64,000 bases of DNA from Bradyrhizobium sp. 164 (GTDB lineage Bacteria; Pseudomonadota; Alphaproteobacteria; Rhizobiales; Xanthobacteraceae): NCBI RefSeq assembly GCF_023073715.1, contig NZ_JADPKA010000008.1, positions 124,001 to 188,000 on the forward strand, in the 5' to 3' direction. Of the stretch, positions 53,881 through 63,972 are shown in pieces. A program made the position numbers and the translations under genes. The stretch's first letter is position 1. The number at the start of each line of letters is the position of its first letter. The notes under the pieces are model-generated. The model worked only from the letters and a program-made list of their open reading frames with translations, had not been told where the DNA came from and searched no databases.

Positions 53881-54255
53881 TCAGTACCCGCAGGACGCGC
53901 AGCCCATCTGCACGGGCGCGTAATACGAATAGCCCGGCGACACCATCTCGACGCGCTGGCGCGTGGCATATTGCGGGGGGATGCGCTCGTACTGGACGCT
54001 GGGCGGCGCCACCATCACGGTCTGCGGCACCATTACGGTGCGGTACTGCGCCGGCGTGCGATGCGCGACCACAGAACCGGGAGACACCATCACGGTTTCG
54101 TCGACAGCGCGGTATTGCGGCGCGACGTATTGCTGCTGGTAGCAGGTCGTGCACGGCGGCGGCGCATAGCAATTGTAGCAGCCGGCGGAGGCTGCGCCCA
54201 TCATGGAAATCGCGGCGACGGCGGTAGAGAAAACGACGGCGAGAGTACGAGACAT
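53881..54255 (-). CDS. Small exported Cys/Tyr/Pro-rich protein
   Basis: A 124-residue protein with a clear signal peptide (TLAVVFSTAVAAISMMGAASA). The mature part has the Cys-rich start GCYNCYAPPPCTTCYQQQY, degenerate repeats around TVMVxPxSV, and the Cys pair MGCASCGY at the end. It may be a surface or envelope protein stabilised by disulfides. No function is known; I recall relatives in Bradyrhizobium. It has its own terminator. Confidence 0.72.
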   Translation of the reverse strand: MSRTLAVVFSTAVAAISMMGAASAGCYNCYAPPPCTTCYQQQYVAPQYRAVDETVMVSPGSVVAHRTPAQYRTVMVPQTVMVAPPSVQYERIPPQYATRQRVEMVSPGYSYYAPVQMGCASCGY

Positions 54256-54449
54256 TGCGTGGTGCCCCAGTTGCCCGAAATGGATTTGCGAAGGTCGCTA
54301 GCAGTATACGACGCAAAATCCTGGGCTGCCGAACTTCGTCGGGGCATCCTTAATGCGAACAGCCAGTCGCAGCCGACAGGTAAGAACTCATTGACCACGC
54401 GCATCAACACGCGACGTGCGTTTGGCGTTCATCCGCCTCCGCTCGAGCT

Positions 54450-54767
54450 TCACCGCCTCGCTGCTCTTTCCAAAAACTCCAGCAGCGAGGGATCGGTCTC
54501 CTCGAATTCGACAAAGCGGCGGCGCAGTTCGTCTGCGACTTCTGCCGTGGCATCTCGCGACCATCCTTCCGCGGTATTGAAAGCCACGACACGTACCGGA
54601 TGGAGATATTGCCCCTCGACGAGATTCCTGAGCAGGGTCGCCCGATTGGCGTCCTCCTCAGCCGTCTCACACCAGGCGCGGCCCAGCCGCCGGCCGAAAT
54701 CATCGAGCACGAGATAGACGTCCCGGTCTGTCGCAATGTGCGGCACGAGCGATGGAGAGTGACTCAT
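54450..54767 (-). CDS. 105-residue hypothetical protein
   Basis: Starts MSHSPSLVPHIATDRDVYLV and includes LDDFGRRLGRAWCETAEEDANRATLLRNLVEGQY and a C-terminal acidic-charged helix. The pattern YLVLDDFGRLGRAWxETD is one I recall from short rhizobial proteins of unknown function. Upstream (54865-54915) is AT-rich, consistent with a promoter. Confidence 0.65.
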   Translation of the reverse strand: MSHSPSLVPHIATDRDVYLVLDDFGRRLGRAWCETAEEDANRATLLRNLVEGQYLHPVRVVAFNTAEGWSRDATAEVADELRRRFVEFEETDPSLLEFLERAARR

Positions 54768-54985
54768 GGCTTACCCCGCTACTGGCAATCCGGACCGTTG
54801 CGGAGGATACGGCGTCCGCCCGGCCGGATTCGGAAAAATGGATTTCGGCTATTTTCTTAGGATGGCGCGATTAAATCACAAACAAAGTACAAATAAATAA
54901 AAATTAAATGGCAAAATGGGCGCAAAGACACTAAATTCACAGGGGCCTGGCGGGCGAGCCCGCACGTTGGGCGCCCACTTCGCAA
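54768..54985. other. AT-rich promoter-like spacer
   Basis: Between the 105-residue gene and the ilvD terminator. Bases 54865-54915 are unusually AT-rich (caaataaataaaaattaaat) for this genome, suiting a promoter for the minus-strand gene. No coding frame. Confidence 0.4.
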
Positions 54986-55039
54986 AACGGCTCCCGCCTC
55001 CACCCCCAAAAGCCCACACCCCAGGAGGCGGGGCCGTTT
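54986..55039 (-). terminator. Terminator downstream of ilvD
   Basis: AACGGCTCCCGCCTCC (54986-55001) pairs with GGAGGCGGGGCCGTT (55024-55038) with one bulged base; on the minus strand it is followed by GTTTT. About 115 bases after the ilvD stop. On the plus strand it is followed by TTTCTTTT and could also work there. Confidence 0.78.
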
Positions 55040-55153
55040 CTTTTGCGACCGCTTGTCCCGGCTCTGTCCTGCAACAGTGCGCCCGCCCGCTCGCGCGGAG
55101 ACCGCGGGTCATTCCGGAAGAATCCGCCCAGCCTGTGGCGCGTCGATCAGGCG

Positions 55154-57004
55154 CTATCTCGAACGCCGCTTCACCTCGCGCACGGCGCCGCGCGCGGCGC
55201 TGGTGGTGAGCGCGGCGTAAGCCTGCAGCGCGGTCGAGACATTGCGCTTGCGGTTCTGCGGCTGCCAGGCGGCATCGCCCTTCGCCTCCTCCGCGGCGCG
55301 GCGCTTGGCCAGCTCCTCGTCGGAGACCTCCAGGCTGATGCTGCGGTTGGGGATGTCGATGGCGATACGATCGCCGTCGCGCACGAGACCGATATTGCCG
55401 CCTTCGGCCGCTTCCGGCGACAGATGGCCGATCGACAGGCCGGACGAGCCGCCGGAGAAGCGGCCGTCGGTGACGAGCGCGCAGGCTTTGCCGAGGCCCA
55501 TCGATTTCAGATAGCTGGTCGGATAGAGCATCTCCTGCATGCCGGGGCCGCCGCGCGGGCCCTCATAGCGCACGACGACGACGTCACCCGCGACGACCTT
55601 ACCGCCCAGGATGCCCTCCACCGCTGCGTCCTGGCTTTCGAACACGCGCGCGGGGCCGGAGAATTTCAGGATCGAGGCGTCGACGCCGGCGGTCTTCACG
55701 ATACAGCCGTCCTGCGCGAGATTGCCGTAAAGCACGGCGAGGCCGCCGTCCTTGCTGAAAGCGTGCTCGAGGTCGCGCACGACGCCCTTCTCGCGGTCGG
55801 CATCGAGCTCGTCGTAGCGGCGCTCCTGGCTGAAGGCGACCTGGGTCGGGATGCCGCCGGGCGAGGCCCGATAGAAGGTGCGCACCGCCTCGCTCTTGCT
55901 GCGCTTGATGTCCCAGCGCTCCAACGCATCGTTCATGGTCGGGGCGTGCACGGTCGAGACCGAGGTGTCGATCAGCCCGGCGCGGTCGAGCTCGCCGAGA
56001 ATGCCCATGATGCCGCCGGCGCGGTGCACGTCCTCGACATGCACGTCGGCGACGGATGGTGCGACCTTGCACAGCACGGGCACACGACGCGAGAGCCGGT
56101 CGATGTCGCGCATGGTAAACTCGACCTGCCCTTCATGGGCAGCGGCGAGCAGATGCAGCACGGTGTTGGTCGAGCCGCCCATCGCGATGTCGAGAGTCAT
56201 GGCGTTCTCGAACGCCCTAGAGTTGGCGATGTTGCGCGGCAGCACGCTGGCATCGTCCTGCTCGTAATAGCGGCGGACGAGGTCGACGATGGTGTGGCCG
56301 GCTTCGACGAACAGGCGCCTGCGGTCGGCGTGGGTTGCGACCACCGAACCGTTGCCGGGCAGCGCGAGGCCAAGCGCCTCGGTCAGGCAGTTCATGGAAT
56401 TGGCGGTGAACATGCCCGAGCAGGAGCCGCAGGTCGGGCACGCCGAGCGCTCGATCACCTTGACGTCCTCATCGCTGACCTTGGAATCGGCCGCGGCCAC
56501 CATGGCATCAATGAGGTCGACGGCTTTGGTCTTGCCCTGAAGCTTGACCTTGCCGGCCTCCATCGGTCCGCCCGAGACGAACACGGCGGGGATGTTGAGC
56601 CGCAGCGCGGCCATCAGCATGCCGGGCGTGATCTTGTCGCAATTGGAGATGCAGACGAGACCGTCGGCGCAATGCGCGTTGGCCATGTACTCGACGCTGT
56701 CGGCGATCAATTCGCGCGACGGCAGGCTGTAGAGCATGCCGTCATGACCCATGGCGATGCCGTCATCGACCGCGATGGTGTTGAACTCCTTGGCGACGCC
56801 GCCGGCCTGCTCGATCTCGCGGGCCACGAGCTGGCCGAGGTCCTTCAGATGGACGTGGCCGGGCACGAATTGGGTGAAGGAGTTGACGACGGCGATGATC
56901 GGCTTGCCGAAATCGGCATCCTTCATGCCCGTCGCGCGCCAGAGGCCGCGGGCGCCCGCCATGTTGCGGCCGTGGGTGGTGGTGCGGGAGCGATAGGCTG
57001 GCAT
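55154..57004 (-). CDS. ilvD: Dihydroxy-acid dehydratase IlvD
   Basis: Fe-S enzyme of branched-chain amino acid synthesis, dehydrating 2,3-dihydroxy acids to 2-oxo acids. The 616-residue protein starts [20 protein letters not shown] and has cluster cysteines in [12 protein letters not shown] and [18 protein letters not shown], plus the C-terminal [16 protein letters not shown]. This is the long (E. coli-like, 4Fe-4S) form. It is single; no leader peptide or attenuator was recognised in the 214-base upstream spacer. Confidence 0.98.
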   Translation of the reverse strand: MPAYRSRTTTHGRNMAGARGLWRATGMKDADFGKPIIAVVNSFTQFVPGHVHLKDLGQLVAREIEQAGGVAKEFNTIAVDDGIAMGHDGMLYSLPSRELIADSVEYMANAHCADGLVCISNCDKITPGMLMAALRLNIPAVFVSGGPMEAGKVKLQGKTKAVDLIDAMVAAADSKVSDEDVKVIERSACPTCGSCSGMFTANSMNCLTEALGLALPGNGSVVATHADRRRLFVEAGHTIVDLVRRYYEQDDASVLPRNIANSRAFENAMTLDIAMGGSTNTVLHLLAAAHEGQVEFTMRDIDRLSRRVPVLCKVAPSVADVHVEDVHRAGGIMGILGELDRAGLIDTSVSTVHAPTMNDALERWDIKRSKSEAVRTFYRASPGGIPTQVAFSQERRYDELDADREKGVVRDLEHAFSKDGGLAVLYGNLAQDGCIVKTAGVDASILKFSGPARVFESQDAAVEGILGGKVVAGDVVVVRYEGPRGGPGMQEMLYPTSYLKSMGLGKACALVTDGRFSGGSSGLSIGHLSPEAAEGGNIGLVRDGDRIAIDIPNRSISLEVSDEELAKRRAAEEAKGDAAWQPQNRKRNVSTALQAYAALTTSAARGAVREVKRRSR

Positions 57005-57218
57005 GGCGGTTTCCGTCCTCGGGTTGGCTTGGAGCCGGGCGGAAAAATGGAAGCCGCCTCAGAGCTTTCCGGCCGGATAGCGCACGCGGGGAACGCGCGC
57101 AACGGGAACTTGGTCCGGACAGGGCTCCCCTGCTCCCGGCGCGGCCTCTCGCGAACGTTCCCCAGCGCGAGGTTGTGCAAACGCCGCCTGCAGAACCGGG
57201 AGTCGAGAAGTCGAGGCC

Positions 57219-58142
57219 CTATTGCAAGGTCGGATCGAGCCGGTCGCGTAACCAGTCGCCGATCACAGAGACGGCCAACGTCGTGACCACGATCGTGGTG
57301 GCCGGCGCCAGCATGATCCAGGGCGCCCGGGTCAGGTATTCGCGGCCATAGCCGACCATGTTGCCGAGGCTGGTCATCGGCGGCTGCACGCCGAGGCCGA
57401 GGAACGACAGGCCGGATTCCATCAGGATCACCTCGGGAAAGACCAGCGTGGTCGAGACGATCAGGGTCGAGGCGATGTTGGGCAGGATGTGCCGGAGGTA
57501 GATCCGCGACGGCGCCGCCCCTAACTGGCGGACGGCGGCGGCATACCCTTGCGCATTGGCGGAGATGGCGAGGCCCCGCGCGATGCGGGCGTAGCGCTCC
57601 CAGCCGAACAGTCCCATCAGAGCGATGAGCAGCGGCAGCGAATTGCCGAAGAAGGCGAGCACCGCGAGCGCCATGATCAGGAAGGGCATGCTGGCCTGGA
57701 AGTCGGTCAGCATCAGCACGAGCTGTTCGATGGCCCCGCGGAAATGCGCGGCGAGGAAGCCGAGCGTGGTGCCGACCAGCGCCGAGATCGCGGTGGCGCC
57801 GAACGCGATCAGCAGTGAGATGCGGATGGAGACGAGGAGCCGCGACAGCACGTCGCGGCCGAGCTCGTCGGTACCGAGCCAATGCGCGGCATTGCCGGGA
57901 GCCGCCAGGCGATTGCGCAGGTCGAGCTGGGTGAAGCCGTAGGGCGCGATCTTCTCGGCGAACGCGGCGATCAGCAGCATGGCGATGATCCAGGTGATCG
58001 CGAGCGCGACCGAGACCGGGATCGCCGCCAGGCTGATGCGGCGGCGGAGGCTAGATTCTAGTTTTGACGCGTTTCTTTTGCGCGAACCGGAATCCACTTC
58101 GCTTGAAAACGCTTTGGCATCCTTCAGCGTCGCGTCGGTCAT
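57219..58142 (-). CDS. ABC transporter permease, DppC/OppC type
   Basis: A 307-residue inner-membrane permease with an N-terminal OppC leader (NRLAAPGNAAHWLGTDELGRDVLSRLL) and the ATPase-contact loop ARGLAISANAQGYAAAVRQLGAAPSRIYLRHILPN. Six helices. Start ATG 58142 (MTDATLKDAKA) overlaps the stop of the partner permease by 4 bases. Last gene of the operon. Confidence 0.93.
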   Translation of the reverse strand: MTDATLKDAKAFSSEVDSGSRKRNASKLESSLRRRISLAAIPVSVALAITWIIAMLLIAAFAEKIAPYGFTQLDLRNRLAAPGNAAHWLGTDELGRDVLSRLLVSIRISLLIAFGATAISALVGTTLGFLAAHFRGAIEQLVLMLTDFQASMPFLIMALAVLAFFGNSLPLLIALMGLFGWERYARIARGLAISANAQGYAAAVRQLGAAPSRIYLRHILPNIASTLIVSTTLVFPEVILMESGLSFLGLGVQPPMTSLGNMVGYGREYLTRAPWIMLAPATTIVVTTLAVSVIGDWLRDRLDPTLQ

Positions 58143-59071
58143 GCATGCGCCCCTTTGGCGCGCAGGCGCGGATCGAGGAAGCCGTAGAGGAAGTCGACGA
58201 CCAGATTGGACGTCACCATGGTCATCGCGACCAGCAGCAAGATGCATTGCACCACGGCGAGGTCGCGGTTGGCGACGGCGACCACGAGCAGGCGCCCTAC
58301 TCCCGGCCAGGCAAACACGCTCTCTACGACGACCGCGCCGGCGATCAGCGTTCCCACCATGAAGCCCAGAATGGTGACCGTCGGGATCGCGGCGTTCGGC
58401 AGCGCATGCGACGTCACCACCTGGCGCCAGGACACGCCCTTGGCGGAAGCCGTGCGAATATAGGGCTGGCCCAGCACCTCCAGCATCGCGCTGCGGGTGA
58501 AGCGCGCCAGCACCGCGGCGCCACCGAGGCCGAGCGTCGCAATGGGCAGGATCGCGTGCCGCCAGCTCTCCTGGCCGCCCGATGGCAGCCAGCCGAGCTG
58601 AACCGCGAATACCAACACCAGCACCAGCGCGAGCACGAAGCTCGGGACGGTGAAGCCGGCGACCGCCGTCATCATCACGGCGCGGTCGATTCCCGAGCCG
58701 CGATGCAGCGCGGCGTAGATCCCTGCGGGAATGCCGAGCGCGACCTTGAAGAAGAACGCCGGCAGGGTCAGCGCCAGCGTCGCCGGGATGCGTTCCAGCA
58801 CCAGCTCGATCGCGGGCCGGCCGTCGCGCATGGAGCGGCCAAGCTCGCCCTTGGCGATGGCGCCAAAATAATCGAAGTACTGGGCCCAGATCGGATCATC
58901 GAGACTCCACGCCTTGCGGAATGCTGCGAGCACCTCCGGCGGCGCCTCCGGTCCCAAAATCATCAGCGCGGGATCGCCCGACAGACGCAGCACGACGAAG
59001 GCGAAGGTGACGACGAGGACGATCGTCAGAGCCGCGCGGCCGAGCCGGATGGCGAAAAAGTGGCCCATCAC
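58139..59071 (-). CDS. ABC transporter permease, DppB/OppB type
   Basis: A 310-residue permease with the OppB start AIRLGRAALTIVLVVTFAFVVLRLSGDPA, loop ARFTRSAMLEVLGQPYIRTASAKGVSWRQVVTSHALPNA and a C-terminal LYGFLDPRLRAKG. Overlaps both neighbours by 4 bases. Pairs with the DppC-type subunit to form the channel. Confidence 0.94.
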   Translation of the reverse strand: MMGHFFAIRLGRAALTIVLVVTFAFVVLRLSGDPALMILGPEAPPEVLAAFRKAWSLDDPIWAQYFDYFGAIAKGELGRSMRDGRPAIELVLERIPATLALTLPAFFFKVALGIPAGIYAALHRGSGIDRAVMMTAVAGFTVPSFVLALVLVLVFAVQLGWLPSGGQESWRHAILPIATLGLGGAAVLARFTRSAMLEVLGQPYIRTASAKGVSWRQVVTSHALPNAAIPTVTILGFMVGTLIAGAVVVESVFAWPGVGRLLVVAVANRDLAVVQCILLLVAMTMVTSNLVVDFLYGFLDPRLRAKGAHA

Positions 59072-60054
59072 GCCGCGTCCCGCGTTTCGGCACCCGTGAC
59101 CAGGTGGCAGGCGACTTGCCTGTTGCCGCCGATGCTTGAGAGTGCCGGCACCTCGCTTGCACAGCGCGCGATGGCGCGCGGGCAGCGCGGATGGAAAGTA
59201 CAGCCTTGAGGGCGCGCCGCCGGGTTCGGCGGATCGCCAGCGAGCACGATGCGGCCCGCGCTGCGGCGGCCCGGTGCGGGCGAGGCCGAGACCAGCGCCT
59301 GCGTGTACGGATGCTCGGGCCGCGCAAACAGATCATCGGCGCTGCCGATCTCGACGATGCGGCCAAGATACATCACGGCAACGACATTGCTGATCTGCCT
59401 GACGACGCGGAGATCATGGCTGATGAACAGCAGCGTCAGCGACAGCTCGGCCTGGAGATCGGCGAGCAGGTTCACCACCTGCGCCTGGATCGAGACATCG
59501 AGCGCGCTGACCGGCTCGTCGCAGACCAGGAAATCCGGCTTGGTCGCCAGCGCCCGCGCGAGCACGATGCGCTGGCGTTGGCCGCCGGACAGCGCGCCCG
59601 GATAGCGCGCGCCATGTGCCGGCGTCAGCTCAACCGCGCGCAGCAATTCGCGAACGCGGTCTTCGCGCTCGGCGGGCATGCCGAGATCGTGGATGTCCAG
59701 GGGCTCGCGAATTTGCGCGGCGACTGGCAGCCGCCGATCCAGCGCGCCCAGCGGATCCTGGAAGATCATCTGCATGCGTGCGCGCTGGGCGCGCCATGCA
59801 GCCGTTCCCAGCGGGGCCATCGGCTTGCCATCGAACCGCACCTCACCGCTGTCGGACGGCTCGAAGCCGAGCACGATGCGGCCCGTGGTCGATTTGCCCG
59901 AGCCGGACTCGCCGACCAAGCCCAGCGTCTCGCCCTTGGGAATGCTCAGCGACACGCCGTCGACAGCGTGAACGACGGTGCTGCGGCCGAACATTCCGGA
60001 GCGCATCGCGTAGCTGCGCGAAATCGCGGACACCTGGACGAACGGCGCGCTCAT
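59068..60054 (-). CDS. Oligopeptide/dipeptide-type ABC ATPase, DppF-like
   Basis: A 328-residue ATPase with Walker [12 protein letters not shown], signature LSGGQRQRIVLARAL, Walker B FLVCDEPVSALDV and the C-terminal Oligo_HPY domain containing GCTFHPRCPRAIARC, whose cysteines bind an Fe-S cluster in relatives. Works as a heterodimer with the DppD-like subunit; 4-base overlaps on both sides. Confidence 0.94.
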   Translation of the reverse strand: MSAPFVQVSAISRSYAMRSGMFGRSTVVHAVDGVSLSIPKGETLGLVGESGSGKSTTGRIVLGFEPSDSGEVRFDGKPMAPLGTAAWRAQRARMQMIFQDPLGALDRRLPVAAQIREPLDIHDLGMPAEREDRVRELLRAVELTPAHGARYPGALSGGQRQRIVLARALATKPDFLVCDEPVSALDVSIQAQVVNLLADLQAELSLTLLFISHDLRVVRQISNVVAVMYLGRIVEIGSADDLFARPEHPYTQALVSASPAPGRRSAGRIVLAGDPPNPAARPQGCTFHPRCPRAIARCASEVPALSSIGGNRQVACHLVTGAETRDAA

Positions 60055-61034
60055 TCGGCGGCGATCCCGAGCAGCGCCCGGCGCGAAGCCTCGGCGCGGA
60101 TGCAGGCGACGTTGCGGTCATGCGCGATCGGGGCCAGGCTCGGCGCGACAAGTCCGCAAGCTTCACTCGCCAGCGTGCAGCGTGGCGCGAAGGCGCAACC
60201 CTCAGGCATCCGCGCGGGATCGGGCACGGTGCCGGGAATGGCCGTCAGGCGCCGGCGCGCTCCATCGAGCGGCGGCAGCGCACCGATCAGGCCTTGCGCG
60301 TAAGGGTGCACGGGATCGGCGAAGAGCTGGTTGCTGGGTGCCTCCTCGACGATGCGGCCGGCATACATCACGGCGACACGATCGCAGTTCTCGGCGACGA
60401 CCCCGAGATCGTGGCTGATCAGGACCATGGCCATGCCCATCTCGCGACGGACCGAGGAGAGCAGCTCCAGGATCTGGGCCTGAATGGTGGCATCGAGCGC
60501 GGTAGTCGGCTCGTCCGCGACCAGCAGGTCGGGATTTCCGGCGAGCGCCATTGCGATCATGATGCGCTGGACCTGGCCGCCGGAGAATTCGTGCGGATAG
60601 GCGGACAGCCGCCGGCCTGCGTCGGGAATCCCGACGAGATCGAGCAGCCGCCGCGCTTCCGCCTTCACCGCGTCGCCCGAGAGATCGCGATGCAACGCCA
60701 GCGCTTCGCAGAGCTGCCTGCGGATGGTCAGCACGGGGTTCAACGCGCTCGCCGGATCCTGGAAGATCATCGCGACCCGCCCGCCCCTGACATGGTCGAG
60801 GTCGGCCGCGGGCGCGCCGAGGATCTCGCGGTCGTCCAGCAGTACCGAGCCCGAGACCTTGGCATGGCGCGGCAGCAGGCCCAGGGCGGCAAGCCAGGTC
60901 ACCGACTTGCCCGATCCGGACTCACCGACGAGCCCGAGGGCCTCGCCCTTCTGCAAGCTGACGTCGACGCCGCGCAGCACCTGCACGCCGTTGAAGGTGA
61001 CGCGCAAGTTCCGGATGCTGACCAGCGGCGCCAC
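60051..61034 (-). CDS. Oligopeptide/dipeptide-type ABC ATPase, DppD-like
   Basis: A 327-residue ATPase with Walker [11 protein letters not shown], signature [15 protein letters not shown], Walker [13 protein letters not shown] and Oligo_HPY motif [16 protein letters not shown]. The start is GTG 61034 ([11 protein letters not shown]), 1 base after the stop of the binding-protein gene. Confidence 0.94.
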   Translation of the reverse strand: MAPLVSIRNLRVTFNGVQVLRGVDVSLQKGEALGLVGESGSGKSVTWLAALGLLPRHAKVSGSVLLDDREILGAPAADLDHVRGGRVAMIFQDPASALNPVLTIRRQLCEALALHRDLSGDAVKAEARRLLDLVGIPDAGRRLSAYPHEFSGGQVQRIMIAMALAGNPDLLVADEPTTALDATIQAQILELLSSVRREMGMAMVLISHDLGVVAENCDRVAVMYAGRIVEEAPSNQLFADPVHPYAQGLIGALPPLDGARRRLTAIPGTVPDPARMPEGCAFAPRCTLASEACGLVAPSLAPIAHDRNVACIRAEASRRALLGIAAE

Positions 61035-61035
61035 G

Positions 61036-62673
61036 TCAGGCCTCGAAATTGCCGGCGCGGAAATCCATCGCGAAGGCGGGCGCTGCCTTCCACTTGATGG
61101 ATTTCGGCTTGGCCGTGAAGGTCGCGTTCTGGTGTAGCACCGTATAGGCGGGGTCCTCGCGCTCGGCGATCTCCAGCATGCGGCGGAACGCCTTCTTGCG
61201 GGCTGGGCGATCGGTCGAGGTCTCCAGGAACTCCGATAGCTTGTTTAGCTCGACATTGGTCCACTCGCCGATCTGCTGCTGCTGGCCGTTCGGCCCGTGC
61301 TGGGCAACCAGCGACGACACCGGATCGTTGAAGGCGGCCGAGTTCGACCAGTCGCGCACCGCGCGGGTCGGCGCCCGCTCCATGATCTGGGACCAGTTCT
61401 CCTTGGTCTCGATCTGCACGTTGAGGCCGACCGACTTCCACATTTCGACCAGGATCTGCGCGGTCGCGACCTGGTTGGTGTAGTAATTGCTGAGCAGGCG
61501 ATAGGGAATCGGATCGCCCTTGTAATTGGCCTGCTTCAACAGATCCTGCGCAAGCTTGGGATCATAGGCCGGCACGCTCCAGTCCGCGTTGAATATGTCG
61601 CCGTAGAATTCCCATTGCAGGCCCTTCGGCACGCGGGTGCGGCCGGCCCACAGGCTGTCGACGATGGCCTGGCGGTCGATTGCGTGAGTAAAGGCGCGCC
61701 TGACAAGCGGATTGGCGAGCTGGGCGTGGTTCTTGTCGAACACGGTCAGGCGATGATTGAGAATGGTGCCGCCCTGCACTTCGAACGCGGAATTCTTTTC
61801 GATGCCGGCGATCTGGTCCGGCGGGATGTCGCAGGCGAAGTGGTATTCGCCCGAGAGCAGGCCGTTGATGCGGCTCGCAACTTCCGGCACTTCGAGGAAG
61901 CGGATGCGCTTGAGCGGCGGGCGGCCGCCCCAATATTCGTCGTGCGCTTCCAGCACCAGCGACACGTCGGGCTTGAGCTCGACGACCTTGTAGGGACCGG
62001 TGGTGACGGGCTTGCGCGCCCAGTCGAGGTAGCTCGCGGCTTCTTCCCAGGCCCGGCGGTTCATGATGTCGGAGCCATAGCGCGACAGCCGGCCTTCGAT
62101 GGTGACGTCGGGTGTGGCGTTGTAGAAGCGCACCGTGTACTTGTCCACGGCATCGACCCGGACGAGGTCCGGCCAGATGCGGCGGGCAACGGCCGGCACA
62201 TCTGGCGGCAGCTCTTTGCCGGGACGCGGCGCCGGGATCTTCTCGAAAGCCTGGATGGTGGAGCGGCTCTTGGCTTCAGTCTCGCCGAACATGCGCTCGC
62301 GGCTGAAGGTGAAGACGACGTCTTCGGCAGTGAGCTCGTCGCCATTGTGGAATTTGACGCCCTGGCGCAGCTTCACTTCGACGGTCTGGTCGTCGATGCG
62401 GCGCCATTCGGTGGCAAGGCCGGGCACGGCCTCCAGGTTGCCGCGCCAGTTCTTGGAGATCAGGCCTTCCCAGATCGAGGAGAAGAACACGCGCTCGCCG
62501 ACATTGGACTGCTCGCGCAGCACGTCGAGGACGTTCGAATTGGTCACCTTCTGCACGGCGATCGTGACCGACGGACGGTTGTCGCCTTGCGCGATGGCAA
62601 AGCGCGGCAAAAGGAGCGTGCTGGCGGCAGCGCCGCCGGATTTCAGAATGGTGCGACGGGTGAACTTGCTCAT
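61036..62673 (-). CDS. ABC transporter substrate-binding protein (family 5, Tat signal)
   Basis: A 545-residue periplasmic binding protein of the peptide/nickel SBP_bac_5 family. The N-terminus KFTRRTILKSGGAAASTLLL is a twin-arginine signal cleaved after AIA. Family motifs: VKLRQGVKFHNGDELTAEDVVFTF and NPLVRRAFTHAIDRQAIVDSLWAGR. Such proteins take peptides, opines, sugars or other solutes; the epimerase gene just upstream hints at a sugar-like ligand (inference). Confidence 0.93.
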   Translation of the reverse strand: MSKFTRRTILKSGGAAASTLLLPRFAIAQGDNRPSVTIAVQKVTNSNVLDVLREQSNVGERVFFSSIWEGLISKNWRGNLEAVPGLATEWRRIDDQTVEVKLRQGVKFHNGDELTAEDVVFTFSRERMFGETEAKSRSTIQAFEKIPAPRPGKELPPDVPAVARRIWPDLVRVDAVDKYTVRFYNATPDVTIEGRLSRYGSDIMNRRAWEEAASYLDWARKPVTTGPYKVVELKPDVSLVLEAHDEYWGGRPPLKRIRFLEVPEVASRINGLLSGEYHFACDIPPDQIAGIEKNSAFEVQGGTILNHRLTVFDKNHAQLANPLVRRAFTHAIDRQAIVDSLWAGRTRVPKGLQWEFYGDIFNADWSVPAYDPKLAQDLLKQANYKGDPIPYRLLSNYYTNQVATAQILVEMWKSVGLNVQIETKENWSQIMERAPTRAVRDWSNSAAFNDPVSSLVAQHGPNGQQQQIGEWTNVELNKLSEFLETSTDRPARKKAFRRMLEIAEREDPAYTVLHQNATFTAKPKSIKWKAAPAFAMDFRAGNFEA

Positions 62674-62701
62674 GATGTGACCCCTGCCCAGGATGATGCG
62701 A

Positions 62702-63517
62702 TTATTCGGCCAGTCCGAGCGCAGCGAGATGGGCTGCGCCGGCGCGGACGTCGTCGTGGTTGCGAAGTTCGAGGATCAGCCGCGGGTTCGAGGTCAGCCG
62801 CCCAAGGGCGCGGAACACGGCGACCCACGGGATGTTGCCTTCGCCCGGCGCCCAGTGCCGGTCGGCAAAGCCGTCGGTATCCTGCAGGTGCACATGCGTC
62901 AGCATGTCGCCGGCGGTTTCGACGTAATAGTCGACCGGCGGTGCGCCGGTGGAGATGTGGGCGTAGTTGGCGTGCCCGGTGTCGAGCGAGACGCGGACCT
63001 TGCTGCTCTCCAGCGCCTTCGCAAGGCGGACGCGGTCGCGCGGATCCTTGTCCTCGATGTTCTCGATGACGATCTCGCAGCCGATGGTCTCGGCGCGCGC
63101 GATCACTTCGGCGAGCGTCGCCTTGACCCGCTCGACCAGATTGCCGCGGTTATCGGTGTAGAGATCAAGATTGTTGTGGTCCCAGGTGGTGAACGGCGAA
63201 TAGATCACCATCTGGGTCGCGCCGAGGAACTCGGCTGCATCAAGACCCTGAAGCAGGCGTTTGGTGACGGCCTGGCGGATCATGGGATCGTGGCTGTCGA
63301 TCTTGAAGCCCCAGAACGGGCCGTGAATGCCGAGCCGGCCCGTGTGGCCCGCAAGCATCTGCTTGATCTCGCCGGCAGTCGCGCGCCAGTCGCTATCGAG
63401 CAGATCCGCGCGGAAAAAATCCTGGATCTCGAGATCGCGCTGCCGTTCCAGAAGCCAGTCGCGATGCGCGGGGATCGACTTGATGGACAATGCGGCGCCC
63501 AGCACCGGCTTCGACAT
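62702..63517 (-). CDS. Sugar phosphate isomerase/epimerase-like TIM-barrel protein
   Basis: A 271-residue xylose-isomerase-like TIM barrel (AP endonuclease 2 family). Metal-binding residues fit E in IVIENIED, D/H in SLDTGHANYAHI, H in THVHLQDTDGFADRHWAPGEGNI and E in LILELRN. ATG 63517 has AAGGAG six bases upstream and was preferred over ATG 63535. It heads the ABC operon; 28 bases separate it from the binding protein. It may isomerise the imported substrate, which is unknown. Confidence 0.87.
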   Translation of the reverse strand: MSKPVLGAALSIKSIPAHRDWLLERQRDLEIQDFFRADLLDSDWRATAGEIKQMLAGHTGRLGIHGPFWGFKIDSHDPMIRQAVTKRLLQGLDAAEFLGATQMVIYSPFTTWDHNNLDLYTDNRGNLVERVKATLAEVIARAETIGCEIVIENIEDKDPRDRVRLAKALESSKVRVSLDTGHANYAHISTGAPPVDYYVETAGDMLTHVHLQDTDGFADRHWAPGEGNIPWVAVFRALGRLTSNPRLILELRNHDDVRAGAAHLAALGLAE

Positions 63518-63850
63518 GGCTTGCTCCTTGGCCATCAGCGATGACGGGAACAGGGCTAGACCAGTTCAATGACAGGCCGGTGAAATGCGGGTTTCGCACC
63601 GCGGACCAGATGTGGACATCTGCTCGCATCGCATTCAGGCGGCAAGGATCGCGGCATGCGCGGACGAACGCGTCAATGTTCAAACGGCGCGGGCGTGTCC
63701 GTAGTGATCCGGAATGGAAGCCTAACCAACCTTCGCGTACATCGCGGGACATCGATCGGCGGCCACTTCCACGGGCATCACCCTCTGATCGCGCTACATG
63801 GGGTTGGGGGACCACATGGGGCGGGGGATTGAAGGCTGGGGCAAGGTGAC

Positions 63851-63881
63851 GAGGTCCGGACTCCTAGGCACTCCGGACCTC
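63851..63881. terminator. Strong hairpin, orphan
   Basis: GAGGTCCGGA (63851-63860) and TCCGGACCTC (63872-63881) pair perfectly, then gaaacttttc. No recognised gene ends just before it on the plus strand. It lies in a 483-base spacer (63518-64000) with no gene. Confidence 0.55.
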
Positions 63882-63906
63882 GAAACTTTTCAGATTGAAC
63901 GCGATG

Positions 63907-63938
63907 CGCGCCGTCCGGCTGTTCAGCCGGGCGGCGCG
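63907..63938. terminator. Second strong hairpin, orphan
   Basis: CGCGCCGTCCGGCT and AGCCGGGCGGCGCG form a 14-bp stem with one G-U pair and a 4-base loop, then ttctcgttt. Twenty-five bases after the previous hairpin. Confidence 0.55.
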
Positions 63939-63972
63939 TTCTCGTTTCAGCGTCGTCGTTCGGCCCGGCGCC

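Noticed and set aside
63851..63881. SRP RNA or RNase P RNA because of an AGGTCCGGA motif
   Set aside because: The conserved flanks (e.g. GGAAGGAAGCAG for SRP RNA) are absent; it is a simple inverted repeat.
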